From Geomicrobium sediminis (GTDB taxonomy: Bacteria > Bacillota > Bacilli > Bacillales > Marinococcaceae), in contig NZ_JAFBEC010000008.1 of assembly GCF_016908595.1 (NCBI RefSeq), forward strand, positions 62,001-126,000: 64,000 nt of DNA. Direction: 5' to 3'. Positions 49,473 to 58,168 of the stretch are shown here, in pieces. Under the pieces are notes generated by a model. That model did no database searches and was not told where the DNA came from. It saw only the letters and a list, made by a program, of their open reading frames with translations. The position numbers were made by a program, and so were the translations under genes. The stretch's first letter is position 1, and every line of letters begins with the position of its first letter.

Positions 49473-49506
49473 GACTGTAGTTACTTGGTAAAAGTATACT
49501 ACAGCC
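49473..49506 (-). terminator. Intrinsic terminator after yqeM
   Basis: GACTGTAGT (49473-49481) pairs with ACTACAGCC (49498-49506), one mismatch near the base; the minus strand continues CTTTTCC. It separates the yqeG-yqeM operon from comEA. Confidence 0.65.
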
Positions 49507-49511
49507 TCATT

Positions 49512-50270
49512 TTATTGATCAATTTGTTTTTTAGCTATGAAAAAGATCCGCTCATCTTGATCACTTGCACGTTCATGTGTGAAGTCTTTAACGACACTAA
49601 TTTCTGTAAATCCAGCTTCTTCTAACCAAGATACATATGTATCAATAGCGAAGCTCCGTTGTGTATGAAGTTCATCATAACGTTTGTATAGTCCTGATGA
49701 GGTTTCTTCAAAAAATGATAGTTCATGCTCTACAGCCCCATGAACATCTTCAATGGCGTAACTGTTCCAAATTAAACTTTGTGCAGGATCGTTATCACCA
49801 TAAGAAAAACCAGGAAACTCTTCTGTCATTTTTTGAATGGAATGAACATCAAACAATAACATTCCATCGTGATTAAGATGCTCAAAAAACTTCATTAACG
49901 CCTGTTGTACGTCTTGCTCTTCAATCACGTAATTCAAAGAATCACATAAAACCGTAATGACATCATAGGTTTGTGGCAATGAGAGCTCAGTCATGTTCTG
50001 ACAAGATAATTGCGGCACTTGATCCGTCTCACGACGAATCTTCGAATCAGCAATGGCTAACATGTCTTCTGACACATCTACCCCAGTCGCATCGTGACCA
50101 TCACGCATTATAAGTGACATAAATGTTCCAGTGCCACAGCCAACGTCTAGAATCGACTGCGGTCCCTTTTTGTTTGTCATGTGTAATCGCTCATCGACCC
50201 ACATTTTCCAACGCTCATATGGCGCTTCATTCATTAGAAAATCATAATAACTCGCACCTTCACGGTACAC
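49512..50270 (-). CDS. yqeM: Putative SAM-dependent methyltransferase YqeM
   Basis: This 252-residue class I methyltransferase has unknown substrate. Motif I is ILDVGCGTGTFMSL (about 40-53); VLCDSLNYV and LLFDVHS follow. The start is GTG at 50270 because AAGGAG is about 9 nt upstream and the family starts with a YxxFAxxYDxLM-like segment (ASYYDFLMNEAPY here). The frame is open 43 codons further, inside rsfS, but that part is out of place. It is 13 nt after rsfS in the operon. Confidence 0.88.
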   Translation of the reverse strand: MYREGASYYDFLMNEAPYERWKMWVDERLHMTNKKGPQSILDVGCGTGTFMSLIMRDGHDATGVDVSEDMLAIADSKIRRETDQVPQLSCQNMTELSLPQTYDVITVLCDSLNYVIEEQDVQQALMKFFEHLNHDGMLLFDVHSIQKMTEEFPGFSYGDNDPAQSLIWNSYAIEDVHGAVEHELSFFEETSSGLYKRYDELHTQRSFAIDTYVSWLEEAGFTEISVVKDFTHERASDQDERIFFIAKKQIDQ

Positions 50271-50283
50271 CGGTGACCACTCC

Positions 50284-50637
50284 TTATGCGAGCATTTGAC
50301 TAATCTCGACTTGATCAGCTTCGCCCCATAGTTTTTCAATGTTGTAGTATAAGCGGTCTTCCTCATGGAAAATGTGCGCAACAACATCACCAAGATCAAC
50401 GAGTACCCAACGACCTTCTTGATATCCTTCCATACGCTTCACTTCAGCACCAGCTTTTTCAGCCATCGATTTCACTTCATTGGCGATCGCCTGGACTTGC
50501 TTTACTGACCCTCCGTGACCAATGATAAAATAGTCGGCAAGGATGGAAATTCCTTTCATGTCCAATGCCATGAGGTTCTGTGCGTTTTTGCCGTCCGCTG
50601 CTTGGACAGCAACCTTTAACAATTCTTTATTATTCAT
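50284..50637 (-). CDS. rsfS: Ribosomal silencing factor RsfS
   Basis: This binds uL14 on the 50S subunit and blocks subunit joining in starvation. It is a 117-residue DUF143/Oligomerisation-domain protein. Conserved segments: AADGKNAQNLMALDMKGIS, ADYFIIGHGGS and the C-terminal VVAHIFHEEDRLYYNIEKLW. It follows yqeK by 18 nt (yqeL in B. subtilis). Confidence 0.96.
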   Translation of the reverse strand: MNNKELLKVAVQAADGKNAQNLMALDMKGISILADYFIIGHGGSVKQVQAIANEVKSMAEKAGAEVKRMEGYQEGRWVLVDLGDVVAHIFHEEDRLYYNIEKLWGEADQVEISQMLA

Positions 50638-50655
50638 ACGTTCGTAAACGCTCCT

Positions 50656-51225
50656 TTACTTTGCTGTTCTCACTTGATCGTTATATGCGGATAATGTTAA
50701 TGGATGAATTAATACATGCTTTGCTGACAAATGATGAATCGTGCTACGTAAGCTTTCTAAGACAGCTAAATCAAGGTCTTTTTCTGCTAATTTACGTACT
50801 TCATGCACACCAGGGAAATGACGTCCTGGCTCGATAAAATCAGCTAGGAAGATAATCTTCTCAAACAAGGACATCTTCGCTCTGCCAGTCGTATGGTAGT
50901 AGACGGCATGAAAGATTTCCTCATCCTCAATCCCAAAATCTTCCTTTAATAAATACGCAGCTACAGGACCGTGTAATAAGACACCACCGTAGCTGGAAAA
51001 ATCCTCATTCGGTTCATACTGCTGTAATAGCTCTGTAAGCTCTACTCTACCGAAAGGCTTTTTATAGTCATGCACTAAGCTCGCACGTTCTAAAGAAGCT
51101 TCACATAACGTTGGTGCAAATCTAGCACCTAACTCTATTGCCGTTTCAGCGACACCAAGCGTATGTTTATATCTTTGTTCTGGTAAAACGTCTGCGACTA
51201 TTTTTCGAATCTCTTCGTTATTCAT
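50656..51225 (-). CDS. yqeK: HD-domain hydrolase YqeK (diadenosine tetraphosphatase family)
   Basis: This HD-superfamily protein has 189 residues; characterised YqeK proteins hydrolyse Ap4A symmetrically. HD residues: H in YKHTLGVAETA (about 20), HD in ASLVHDYKK (about 50), GPVAAYLL and YHTTGRAKMS. The start at 51225 follows AAAGGAG by about 10 nt and overlaps the nadD end by 8 nt. A fused NadD-YqeK exists elsewhere, supporting the pairing. Confidence 0.94.
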   Translation of the reverse strand: MNNEEIRKIVADVLPEQRYKHTLGVAETAIELGARFAPTLCEASLERASLVHDYKKPFGRVELTELLQQYEPNEDFSSYGGVLLHGPVAAYLLKEDFGIEDEEIFHAVYYHTTGRAKMSLFEKIIFLADFIEPGRHFPGVHEVRKLAEKDLDLAVLESLRSTIHHLSAKHVLIHPLTLSAYNDQVRTAK

Positions 51226-51799
51226 AAAGGCCATGCTCCTTTACAAACACTCGAACGTTTTCTGGCAACAAGTAACGAATGCTCTGATTCAATTTAACCC
51301 GCTCGCGAATCGTTGATGATGACAAATCCAATTGAGGGATCGACACATAAATGAACGCAGGGTTCATCTTTTGTTCATGTGATAGAGGATCATTGGGTCG
51401 TTCTGCAACGATAAACGTCACGAGCTTCTTTAATTGTTCAATCTTATACCAATCTTCTAGTTGATTGACCATATCCCCGCCAATAATAAAGAAAAACGTA
51501 TCATCTGGATAAGCACGTTGAAGTTTTGCAATCGTATTAATCGTGTAAGAAGGACCTGAACGTTCAAACTCAACATCACTCACAAAAAAACGCTCCTGGT
51601 CTTTAATTGCAAGCTCAGCCATCTTAAGTCGCTGTTCTTTTGTAGCCATTCCTTCATTTTTCTTGTGTGGCGGTACGTTTGTCGGCATAAACCAAATTTC
51701 ATTGACTTCCGTTTGATCTAGGACTTGTTCTGCTAAGACAAGATGGCCGTAATGTGGAGGATCAAATGTACCTCCAAGAATGCCAACCTTTTTGCGCAT
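51218..51799 (-). CDS. nadD: Nicotinate-nucleotide adenylyltransferase NadD
   Basis: This essential NAD biosynthesis enzyme converts NaMN and ATP to NaAD. It has 193 residues. The nucleotidyltransferase motif GGTFDPPHYGHL (9-20) binds ATP and SSTIRERV (about 164-171) is the second signature. It lies between the yhbY-type gene and yqeK, overlapping the latter, as in B. subtilis. Confidence 0.97.
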   Translation of the reverse strand: MRKKVGILGGTFDPPHYGHLVLAEQVLDQTEVNEIWFMPTNVPPHKKNEGMATKEQRLKMAELAIKDQERFFVSDVEFERSGPSYTINTIAKLQRAYPDDTFFFIIGGDMVNQLEDWYKIEQLKKLVTFIVAERPNDPLSHEQKMNPAFIYVSIPQLDLSSSTIRERVKLNQSIRYLLPENVRVFVKEHGLYE

Positions 51800-51810
51800 A
51801 ACGTAGCTCC

Positions 51811-52107
51811 TTATTGCGGTAACTGAATTTGCTTGTTCTCTTTTGAAGGTTTGTAGAGCACAATCGTATACCCAATCACTTGTACGAGTGCTGCTCCACT
51901 TCTCTCCGATACTTTCGTAGCGACAACAGATTTGTCTTCAGGGCAGTTTTGCAACACACTGACTTTAATTAATTCTCTCACTTCAAGAGCATCTTTTACT
52001 TGGTCAATAAGATTCGGATTCACTCCTGCTTTGCCGACTTGAAAGATCGGCTTCAATGCATTCGCTTCTCCGCGAAGGTATTTTAACTGCTTATTTGTTA
52101 ACTTCAT
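51811..52107 (-). CDS. yqeI: CRS1/YhbY domain RNA-binding protein (YqeI)
   Basis: This 98-residue ribosome-assembly-associated protein begins MKLTNKQLKYLRGEANALKP and carries the GKAGVN loop of the KH-like YhbY fold. The ATG at 52107 follows GGGAATTG closely. It overlaps the end of aroE by 17 nt and precedes nadD by 11 nt. Confidence 0.94.
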   Translation of the reverse strand: MKLTNKQLKYLRGEANALKPIFQVGKAGVNPNLIDQVKDALEVRELIKVSVLQNCPEDKSVVATKVSERSGAALVQVIGYTIVLYKPSKENKQIQLPQ

Positions 52108-52936
52108 GTTCAATTCCCAGCTTTCTTTTTACTAAGTTTTCCATAACAGGTCGATCTGCACGTTTGCCTGTCCAATATTCATAGGCAAGTGCAGCTTGTT
52201 CAACAAACATCCCGAGTCCGTTTTGGATCGCACGTGCTTTATGTTTGTTCGTACTAAGCCAAGTCGTTATTTCAGGATTATAGATTAAATCGCTTAAATA
52301 CACGCCTTCTTTAAGCTTACTCGATGCTAAGAAATCCAAGTCTTCTCCGTTTAAACCGATTGATGTTGTATTAATAACAAGATCAAACTGCTCAAGGCAT
52401 TCGTTGGCTTTAGCAAACGTTAAGCTATTTACCGTTCCTACTTCAATAAAGTCACGTTGCATTTCTTCAATTTTTAAGGCTGTACGGTTTGTCACTGAAA
52501 GATTCGTAACGCCATAATCCATGAGTCCGTAAACGACCGCCCGCGAAGCACCGCCGGCTCCAACAACGAGCACATTCATCTCTTTTAGCGACTGTCCAGT
52601 CATGGAAAGGAGGGCGTTTAAATACCCTCTTGAATCGGTATTGTATCCAATCAGCTTCCCATCAACTTGTACGACGGTGTTGACCGCACCGATTCGAGCT
52701 GCTTCTTCACTCAATTCATCCAAAAAAGGCATAATCGCGATTTTATGCGGAACCGTTACATTCCATCCTCGAACCTTTAACGTCTTGAAGGCATCAACTG
52801 TTTGTTCTAACTCACTCAGGTCCACTTCATAGGCTGTATAATATGCAGCATCGTCTTGTTGTTCAAAATGGGCATTGTGTAGAAATGGCGACATGGAATG
52901 ATGAATCGGTTTTCCGATTACTGCATAATTGTCCAT
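52091..52936 (-). CDS. aroE: Shikimate dehydrogenase AroE
   Basis: This enzyme reduces 3-dehydroshikimate to shikimate with NADPH in aromatic amino acid synthesis. It has 281 residues. Substrate loop HHSMSPFLHN (about 12-21), catalytic Lys in VPHKIAIM, NADP-binding GAGGASRAVVYGL (about 128-140) and NTTSIGL are visible. It starts at ATG behind AAGGAGGAT, 10 nt after yqeH, as aroD(E) in B. subtilis. Confidence 0.96.
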   Translation of the reverse strand: MDNYAVIGKPIHHSMSPFLHNAHFEQQDDAAYYTAYEVDLSELEQTVDAFKTLKVRGWNVTVPHKIAIMPFLDELSEEAARIGAVNTVVQVDGKLIGYNTDSRGYLNALLSMTGQSLKEMNVLVVGAGGASRAVVYGLMDYGVTNLSVTNRTALKIEEMQRDFIEVGTVNSLTFAKANECLEQFDLVINTTSIGLNGEDLDFLASSKLKEGVYLSDLIYNPEITTWLSTNKHKARAIQNGLGMFVEQAALAYEYWTGKRADRPVMENLVKRKLGIEHEVNK

Positions 52937-52946
52937 ATGATCCTCC

Positions 52947-54053
52947 TTAAATGATCGCTTCTCTTAAGGTAACCTTTATATTCTCAGGAGCATGAACGGT
53001 AACGACCGCTCCTTTATGGCCTACAGTCACCCAGCCGAGACCAGGGATGACGATATCTGTTTTATCGTGGGCAATCGTAAACGTCTCTGCTTTTAAAGGT
53101 GGTACTTCTTCTAATGATTCCTTAGAAGGGGGCGAAAGGATTGTTTCACCTTTATGACGTGCATACAAATCATCTGCTTGTGACAATTTCGTTCGGTGAG
53201 GCGTAAATTTCTCCGGGAAGTAACAAACGAAATGGTTCGCCTCCCCTGACACAAAATCAAACCTTGCTAAACTACCAATAAACAGTGTTTGTTCTTCTTT
53301 CAATTGGAACACAATCGGTTTAATTTCACGTTTCGGTTGTAGCAACTTCATTTCTTTTTGAGGAATAGAACGGTACATTTGATTTGGGTTAATGATGCCT
53401 GGAGTATCGTACATTTTGCTTCCGTCATCCAGTGGTAAATCAATGAACGCAAGTGTCGTACCTGGATAAATCGACGTTGTAATCAACTGATCTTCATCCC
53501 CATCAAACGCACGGATGATTTGGTTAATAAACGTTGACTTCCCTACGTTCGCACTGCCGATGATATACACATCTTTCCCATTACGAACTTGATCAATCAA
53601 AGCTGCAATGCGCATAACGTCAGCCTTTTTATTCGCACTCATCAAGTCGATCTTCTCAGGTTTATACCCTCGCTTCATCGCTTCTTTCTTGAGCCACAAC
53701 TTGATTTTGTTCTCATTTACGGAATGTGGAAGCAAGTCGAATTTGTTGCCGACGATGACTAAAGGTAAATGATTAAGGTCTTTACGTTTCATCATCCAGC
53801 TACCTTCAACATCAAAGAGGTCGACAATCATCACAACTAATGCATCACTTTTTGATACATCATCTAGAAGCTTATCAAAGTCCTTGTCCGTAAGTGGAAC
53901 GTCAGGCACTTCATTATAGTGGGTAAGCCGATAACAACGCTGGCACACAATAACGTCCCGTTCTAATGCTGCTTTAGGAGCGTACCCCGGCTTGTCACTG
54001 TCTTTCGTTTGAACTGGAATCCCGCATCCAGAACAGATGATTTGCTCGTTCAA
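52947..54053 (-). CDS. yqeH: Circularly permuted GTPase YqeH (30S ribosome biogenesis)
   Basis: This 368-residue GTPase is required for 30S assembly. The zinc finger CSGCG...CQRC is at the N-terminus (residues 7-40). The G motifs are permuted: NKFDLL (G4, about 104) comes before GSANVGKST (G1, about 166) and DTPG (G3, about 215). A C-terminal domain follows. It starts with TTG at 54053; GGAG is 9 nt upstream. It is in the operon yqeG-yqeH-aroE. Confidence 0.96.
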   Translation of the reverse strand: MNEQIICSGCGIPVQTKDSDKPGYAPKAALERDVIVCQRCYRLTHYNEVPDVPLTDKDFDKLLDDVSKSDALVVMIVDLFDVEGSWMMKRKDLNHLPLVIVGNKFDLLPHSVNENKIKLWLKKEAMKRGYKPEKIDLMSANKKADVMRIAALIDQVRNGKDVYIIGSANVGKSTFINQIIRAFDGDEDQLITTSIYPGTTLAFIDLPLDDGSKMYDTPGIINPNQMYRSIPQKEMKLLQPKREIKPIVFQLKEEQTLFIGSLARFDFVSGEANHFVCYFPEKFTPHRTKLSQADDLYARHKGETILSPPSKESLEEVPPLKAETFTIAHDKTDIVIPGLGWVTVGHKGAVVTVHAPENIKVTLREAII

Positions 54054-54067
54054 AAGTAAAAACTCCT

Positions 54068-54568
54068 TTATTCTTTGTGTTTTTCAAGTCGCTTCATGAC
54101 CATACGTTCTACTCTTCGATTCGCTTTTGTAAACCAACCGTCTGTTTTAGATACGGGGACAACGAGAATTGTATGATAGCCTCCCCGATTTCCACCAAAT
54201 ACATCAGTAAGCAATTGATCTCCAACGACAACGACTTGATCTTTCGTCAAATTCATTTCTTTTGTAGCACGGCGAAAAGCTCGTGTTAATGGCTTTTTTG
54301 CGGAGTGAATCCAAGAAACACCAGTCGGTTCAGAAAATGTACCGACTCGCTTTTTCTTGTTGTTCGATACAATCGTAATCTTAAAGCCTTCACTTTGTAC
54401 CATTTCGATCCATTCGAGAAGCTCTGGCGTTGCATCCGCTCGATCCCATTCGACAAGCGTGTTATCAAGGTCCGTAATAACTCCTTTAATGCCTTGTTGT
54501 TTTAACTCTTCAAAATCTATGTCATAAATGCTTTCCGCAAACTGATCAGGAACCATAAAACCTAACAA
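54068..54568 (-). CDS. yqeG: HAD superfamily (IIIA) phosphatase YqeG
   Basis: This 166-residue HAD phosphatase has motif I GVITDLDNTLVEWD (about 29-42), motif II TIVSNNKKKR, Lys in AKKP and motif IV VVVGDQLLTDVFGG. Its substrate is not settled; relatives act on phosphatidylglycerophosphate. It uses TTG at 54568, with AGGAGG 7 nt upstream. It is the first gene of the yqeG-yqeM operon, with a good SigA promoter. Confidence 0.93.
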   Translation of the reverse strand: MLGFMVPDQFAESIYDIDFEELKQQGIKGVITDLDNTLVEWDRADATPELLEWIEMVQSEGFKITIVSNNKKKRVGTFSEPTGVSWIHSAKKPLTRAFRRATKEMNLTKDQVVVVGDQLLTDVFGGNRGGYHTILVVPVSKTDGWFTKANRRVERMVMKRLEKHKE

Positions 54569-54602
54569 TAGAGCGCCTCCTCAACGTTATCACTAAACTG
54601 AA

Positions 54603-54631
54603 AGTATACCGCCTTTCCCTTGTTATTTCAA
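54603..54631 (-). promoter_or_regulatory. SigA promoter of the yqeG-yqeM operon
   Basis: Minus strand: -35 TTGAAA (54631-54626), 17-nt spacer, -10 TATACT (54608-54603), 35 nt before the yqeG start. Confidence 0.8.
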
Positions 54632-54705
54632 TCTTTACCGTCTCTTTCGCTCAACTTTTAAGAAAAACTAGAATTACTTTTCGACAATTCTTGCATTCTG
54701 AAATC

Positions 54706-54805
54706 TGTGGATAATGTTATCCACTTATCCTCGCTAATATTTATAAGGGATAAACTACAATTTCAACAATCTACACACATGTTATCCACTCTATTATGTG
54801 GATAA
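54706..54805. promoter_or_regulatory. DnaA-box cluster upstream of sda
   Basis: Five DnaA boxes lie within 100 bp: TGTGGATAA (54706-54714, perfect), TTATCCACT (54717-54725), TTATCCTCG (54725-54733), TTATCCACT (54782-54790) and TGTGGATAA (54797-54805, perfect). B. subtilis sda is activated by DnaA through such boxes. The last box lies about 100 bp before the sda ATG. A 9-bp inverted repeat AACCGTGAA / TTCACGGTT follows at 54804-54831. The 338-bp gap 54569-54906 holds no other gene. Confidence 0.9.
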
Positions 54806-54875
54806 CCGTGAAGTTGTTCGCTTTCACGGTTCGTGATAGGATCATAATAGATTAAAAGAGAGGCAATGATGTAAG

Positions 54876-54909
54876 AGGAGGTGTACCCGCTCATCGCGGC
54901 TTAATTATG
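54876..54909 (+). promoter_or_regulatory. Split ribosome binding site of sda with intervening hairpin
   Basis: AGGAGG (54876-54881) is 25 nt from the sda ATG, too far for normal initiation. Between them CCGC (54887-54890) can pair with GCGG (54896-54899); folding this would shorten the spacing to about 12 nt. The pairing is seen; the function is inference. Confidence 0.5.
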
Positions 54910-55041
54910 CGAAACCTTTCAGATGAAATGTTACTTGAAGCATATGAAAAGGCACTCTATTTAAAGCTAAGTGATGACTTTATCGCAATTATTCGTTCTG
55001 AAGTAGAACGGCGATCGCTTACACCCGCTCTTAACCATTAG
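54907..55041 (+). CDS. sda: Sporulation inhibitor Sda
   Basis: This 44-residue helical-hairpin protein inhibits the KinA/KinB sporulation kinases, blocking sporulation when replication is disturbed. It starts MRNLSDEMLLEAYEKALYLK and continues LSDDFIAIIRSEVERRSL, the Sda pattern. It lies next to yqeG as in B. subtilis and behind a DnaA-box cluster. The B. subtilis form has a short N-terminal extension; here the upstream GTG frame is out of frame and stops 2 nt before the ATG. Confidence 0.93.
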   Translation: MRNLSDEMLLEAYEKALYLKLSDDFIAIIRSEVERRSLTPALNH

Positions 55042-55075
55042 TTTGAATTGAAGATAATAGGGGTATACCTTCTTG

Positions 55076-55098
55076 AGTAGTGCACAAGGTGCACTACT
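55076..55098 (+). terminator. Intrinsic terminator of sda
   Basis: AGTAGTGCAC (55076-55085) pairs perfectly with GTGCACTACT (55089-55098), followed by TATTTTTAA. Confidence 0.88.
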
Positions 55099-55270
55099 TA
55101 TTTTTAATTCGAATACTTTCTACTTGTATAATGCTGGAAATACACCCATTGTAGGAAATTAGAACTAAATCCATGAAAGTGAATCGTTTTGTTCCTATTT
55201 AATGACACAGATAGAAAGCAAATGTTTACTAATGCAAGGGAGGTAGAGCATAGGTTATACTTTTTTTAAA

Positions 55271-55298
55271 TTGGCACAAGCTAATAATTAGTTATCTT
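55271..55298 (+). promoter_or_regulatory. Candidate promoter of the mrp operon
   Basis: TTGGCA (55271-55276), 16-nt spacer, TATCTT (55293-55298), giving a very short leader. A perfect TATAAT at 55127-55132 lacks a -35. The true start is uncertain; the 226-nt leader shows no known riboswitch. Confidence 0.35.
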
Positions 55299-55324
55299 AT
55301 GATGAATAAGGAGGGGCGGAGTCC

Positions 55325-57736
55325 ATGTCGCTAACGCTTTTCGCAGTACTTCTACCATTTGTTGCAGCGATTTTCATTCCACTGCTCTACAAATGGCTAC
55401 GCTCCGTTCACACGGGTTGGTTCGTATTTGTTATTCCTCTCGTGTTGTTTGGATACTTTTTAACATTCATTCCTGATGTAATGAATGGCAACTACTATTA
55501 TCATTCTATTTCATGGGTCCCAACGCTCGGAATGGACTTTTCCGTTTTTATAGATGGATGGGGGCTTTTATTTGCTCTCTTAATAACCGGAATTGGCTTT
55601 TTAGTCGTCCTTTATTCCATTTACTACCTTGATAAGAAACGAGAGGCATTACATAACTTTTATGTATATCTCCTATTATTCATGGGTGCAATGCTTGGAG
55701 TTGTCTTAAGTGATAATATCCTCGTTTTATATGTCTTCTGGGAGATCACGAGTCTATCTTCAATGCTTCTCATTAGTTATTGGTATAAACGTGAAGCATC
55801 AATCGAAGGTGCACAAAAGTCCACGCTCATTACCGTTTTTGGCGGTTTTACAATGCTTGGTGGTATTGCTTTACTATCCATTATTACAGGCACACTGAGT
55901 ATTCAAGAGATGATTGCCCAAGCGGATACAGCGGTTAACCATCCCTATTTCTTAGCTGCAATGATATTAATTCTCGTTGGAGCCTTTACGAAATCTGCAC
56001 AGTTTCCATTTCACATTTGGTTACCTGATGCAATGGAAGCGCCAACACCTGTTAGTGCATACTTACATTCAGCCACGATGGTAAAAGCAGGAATTTACCT
56101 TGTTGCTCGATTCACACCGTTTTTCGGAGGAACAGCAGAATGGTTCTGGATTCTCTCAAGTTTCGGTCTGATTACGTTATTGTACGGTTCACTATCAGCT
56201 GTCCGTCAGAAAGACCTTAAAAGCATACTCGCCTTCTCTACGATTAGTCAGCTCGGAATGATTATGAGTTTACTAGGAATCGGGTCTGCAGCACTTTACT
56301 TTGATGTTCCTAATGAAATTTACACAGGAGCAGTATTAGCTGCCGTCTTCCACCTTTTTAATCACGCTACATTCAAAGGAAGTCTATTTATGGCTGCGGG
56401 AATCGTAGACCATGAAACAGGTACGAGAGACATCCGAAAGCTCGGTGGTCTCATGACGATTATGCCTGCGACGTTCACGATTTCTGTAATTGGTGCGGCT
56501 TCGATGGCTGGATTGCCACCATTTAACGGTTTTCTAAGCAAAGAGAAATTCTTTATGGCACTCACCGATGTGACCGAGTACAGCATTTTCTCGATTGAAA
56601 GTGCAGCCATTTGGTTCCCAATCGTCGGTTGGATCGCGAGCATTTTTACGTTCTTATATTGTGCCATTTTTGTTTTCCGCACGTTTGGTGGAAAGTTCAA
56701 ACCAGACAACTTCTCGAAGCACGTTCACGAAGCACCAATCGGGATGCTTATCAGTCCAATTATTCTCGTAACCATCGTAGTGATCGTTGGGATCTTCCCA
56801 AATATCATTTCTCCAGTTTTGCTAGAACCTGCGATCGCATCGATTATGCAAGGCGTTCCTCAAGATCACCCTGCATTTAATGTCGACATTTATCATTGGC
56901 ACGGATGGGAACTTGAACTGTTTATGACGATAGCAGTCGTTGTTCTAGGTTCACTGTTGTATGCCACGATGAGAAAATGGGAGAACTTCTCCATTTATCA
57001 ACGAGAGCGAGATCCAGTGAATGGCCTCTATGACTATGGACTAAAAGGTCTTGTGTCAAGCTCAAAAGGCGTTACAAAGTTGCAAATGACAGGTAGATTA
57101 AAAGACTATCTATCATTTATCTCCGTCTTTTTAATTTTGCTTGTCATGTACACAATGTTTAAGTTTGATGCTTTCGGGCTCAATCTTGCAGGAATGAGTG
57201 AAATTACGGTTTACGAAGCCATTTTAGTGCTGTTCTTTATCGTATCTGTTTTAGCCATTCCATTTATTCAACAGCGTGTCGCAGCCGTTGCTGTACTAGG
57301 CTTTGTCGGCTTCTATATCGCATTGTTTTTCGTTATCTTCCGTGCTCCGGATGTTGCGATGACTCAATTGCTCGTTGAAACTGTCGTTGTCATTTTATTT
57401 ATGCTTGCGTTTTACCACCTTCCTGGTCTCAGGAAAGAAAAAGACAAACCAACCTTTGCATTCCCAAGAGTAATGATCTCAGTTGCTGTTGGTATTACAG
57501 TAACTGCAGTTGCTCTCGGAGCTAATGCTTATCAGCAAGGGCACGACTTAATTCCAATTTCAAACTATCAAGTCGAAAACTCTGCAGATCTTGCCGGTGG
57601 TTACAACGTCGTTAACGTCGTTCTCGTCGACTACCGTGGTCTCGATACAGTACTTGAGTTATTAGTTCTTGGTATAGCAGCACTAGCTGTAGTAACGCTC
57701 GTAAAACTTCGAATGAAGGAGGGTGAAGATTTATGA
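55325..57736 (+). CDS. mrpA: Na+/H+ antiporter subunit MrpA
   Basis: This is the largest subunit of the multi-subunit Mrp cation/proton antiporter, homologous to NuoL/ND5 of complex I. It has 803 residues and about 20 TM helices. A proton-channel core shows FWEITSLSSMLLI (about 136), KSAQFPFHIWLPDAMEAPTPVSAYLHSATM-type sequence near 225-255, and LAFSTISQLGMI. The C-terminal part (from about 620) is the MrpA-specific MNHE/DUF4040 region (FRAPDVAMTQLLVETVVVI). SD AAGGAGG. First gene of mrpABCDEFG. Confidence 0.98.
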   Translation: MSLTLFAVLLPFVAAIFIPLLYKWLRSVHTGWFVFVIPLVLFGYFLTFIPDVMNGNYYYHSISWVPTLGMDFSVFIDGWGLLFALLITGIGFLVVLYSIYYLDKKREALHNFYVYLLLFMGAMLGVVLSDNILVLYVFWEITSLSSMLLISYWYKREASIEGAQKSTLITVFGGFTMLGGIALLSIITGTLSIQEMIAQADTAVNHPYFLAAMILILVGAFTKSAQFPFHIWLPDAMEAPTPVSAYLHSATMVKAGIYLVARFTPFFGGTAEWFWILSSFGLITLLYGSLSAVRQKDLKSILAFSTISQLGMIMSLLGIGSAALYFDVPNEIYTGAVLAAVFHLFNHATFKGSLFMAAGIVDHETGTRDIRKLGGLMTIMPATFTISVIGAASMAGLPPFNGFLSKEKFFMALTDVTEYSIFSIESAAIWFPIVGWIASIFTFLYCAIFVFRTFGGKFKPDNFSKHVHEAPIGMLISPIILVTIVVIVGIFPNIISPVLLEPAIASIMQGVPQDHPAFNVDIYHWHGWELELFMTIAVVVLGSLLYATMRKWENFSIYQRERDPVNGLYDYGLKGLVSSSKGVTKLQMTGRLKDYLSFISVFLILLVMYTMFKFDAFGLNLAGMSEITVYEAILVLFFIVSVLAIPFIQQRVAAVAVLGFVGFYIALFFVIFRAPDVAMTQLLVETVVVILFMLAFYHLPGLRKEKDKPTFAFPRVMISVAVGITVTAVALGANAYQQGHDLIPISNYQVENSADLAGGYNVVNVVLVDYRGLDTVLELLVLGIAALAVVTLVKLRMKEGEDL

Positions 57737-58167
57737 GCATGAAATGGAAAACAAATAATTTACTTTTTATCCATATCACTCGTGTAACGGCATTTTTAAT
57801 CCTTGCACTTTCCATTTATTTATTCTTTGCAGGTCATAACAATCCTGGTGGTGGCTTTATCGGAGGGTTGATGCTCGCGACGAGCATCTTACTCCTCTAC
57901 CTCACCTTTGACCGACGTAAAATAAATAAAATGTTACCGATGAATTATGCCAATTGGATCGGTGCAGGTATTTTAATATCGTTGCTTACAGGACTGATCG
58001 GAACGATTGTTGGTAAACCTTATCTCACCCAGTTCTTCGACTATTTCACTTTACCTTTTTTCGGAGAATTTGAGCTTACTACTGCAGTTTTATTTGACTT
58101 TGGTATCTATTTAGGTGTCGGTGGTTCTGCTCTAATTATTATCTTGGCAATAGCGGAGGACACATAA
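57733..58167 (+). CDS. mrpB: Na+/H+ antiporter subunit MrpB
   Basis: This 144-residue membrane protein has four helices and carries the MnhB signature FAGHNNPGGGFIGGL (about 30-44). It overlaps the mrpA stop by 4 nt (ATGA), with GGAGGG just inside the end of mrpA, so translation is coupled. B. subtilis and B. pseudofirmus MrpB are similar in size. Confidence 0.97.
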   Translation: MSMKWKTNNLLFIHITRVTAFLILALSIYLFFAGHNNPGGGFIGGLMLATSILLLYLTFDRRKINKMLPMNYANWIGAGILISLLTGLIGTIVGKPYLTQFFDYFTLPFFGEFELTTAVLFDFGIYLGVGGSALIIILAIAEDT

Positions 58168-58168
58168 T

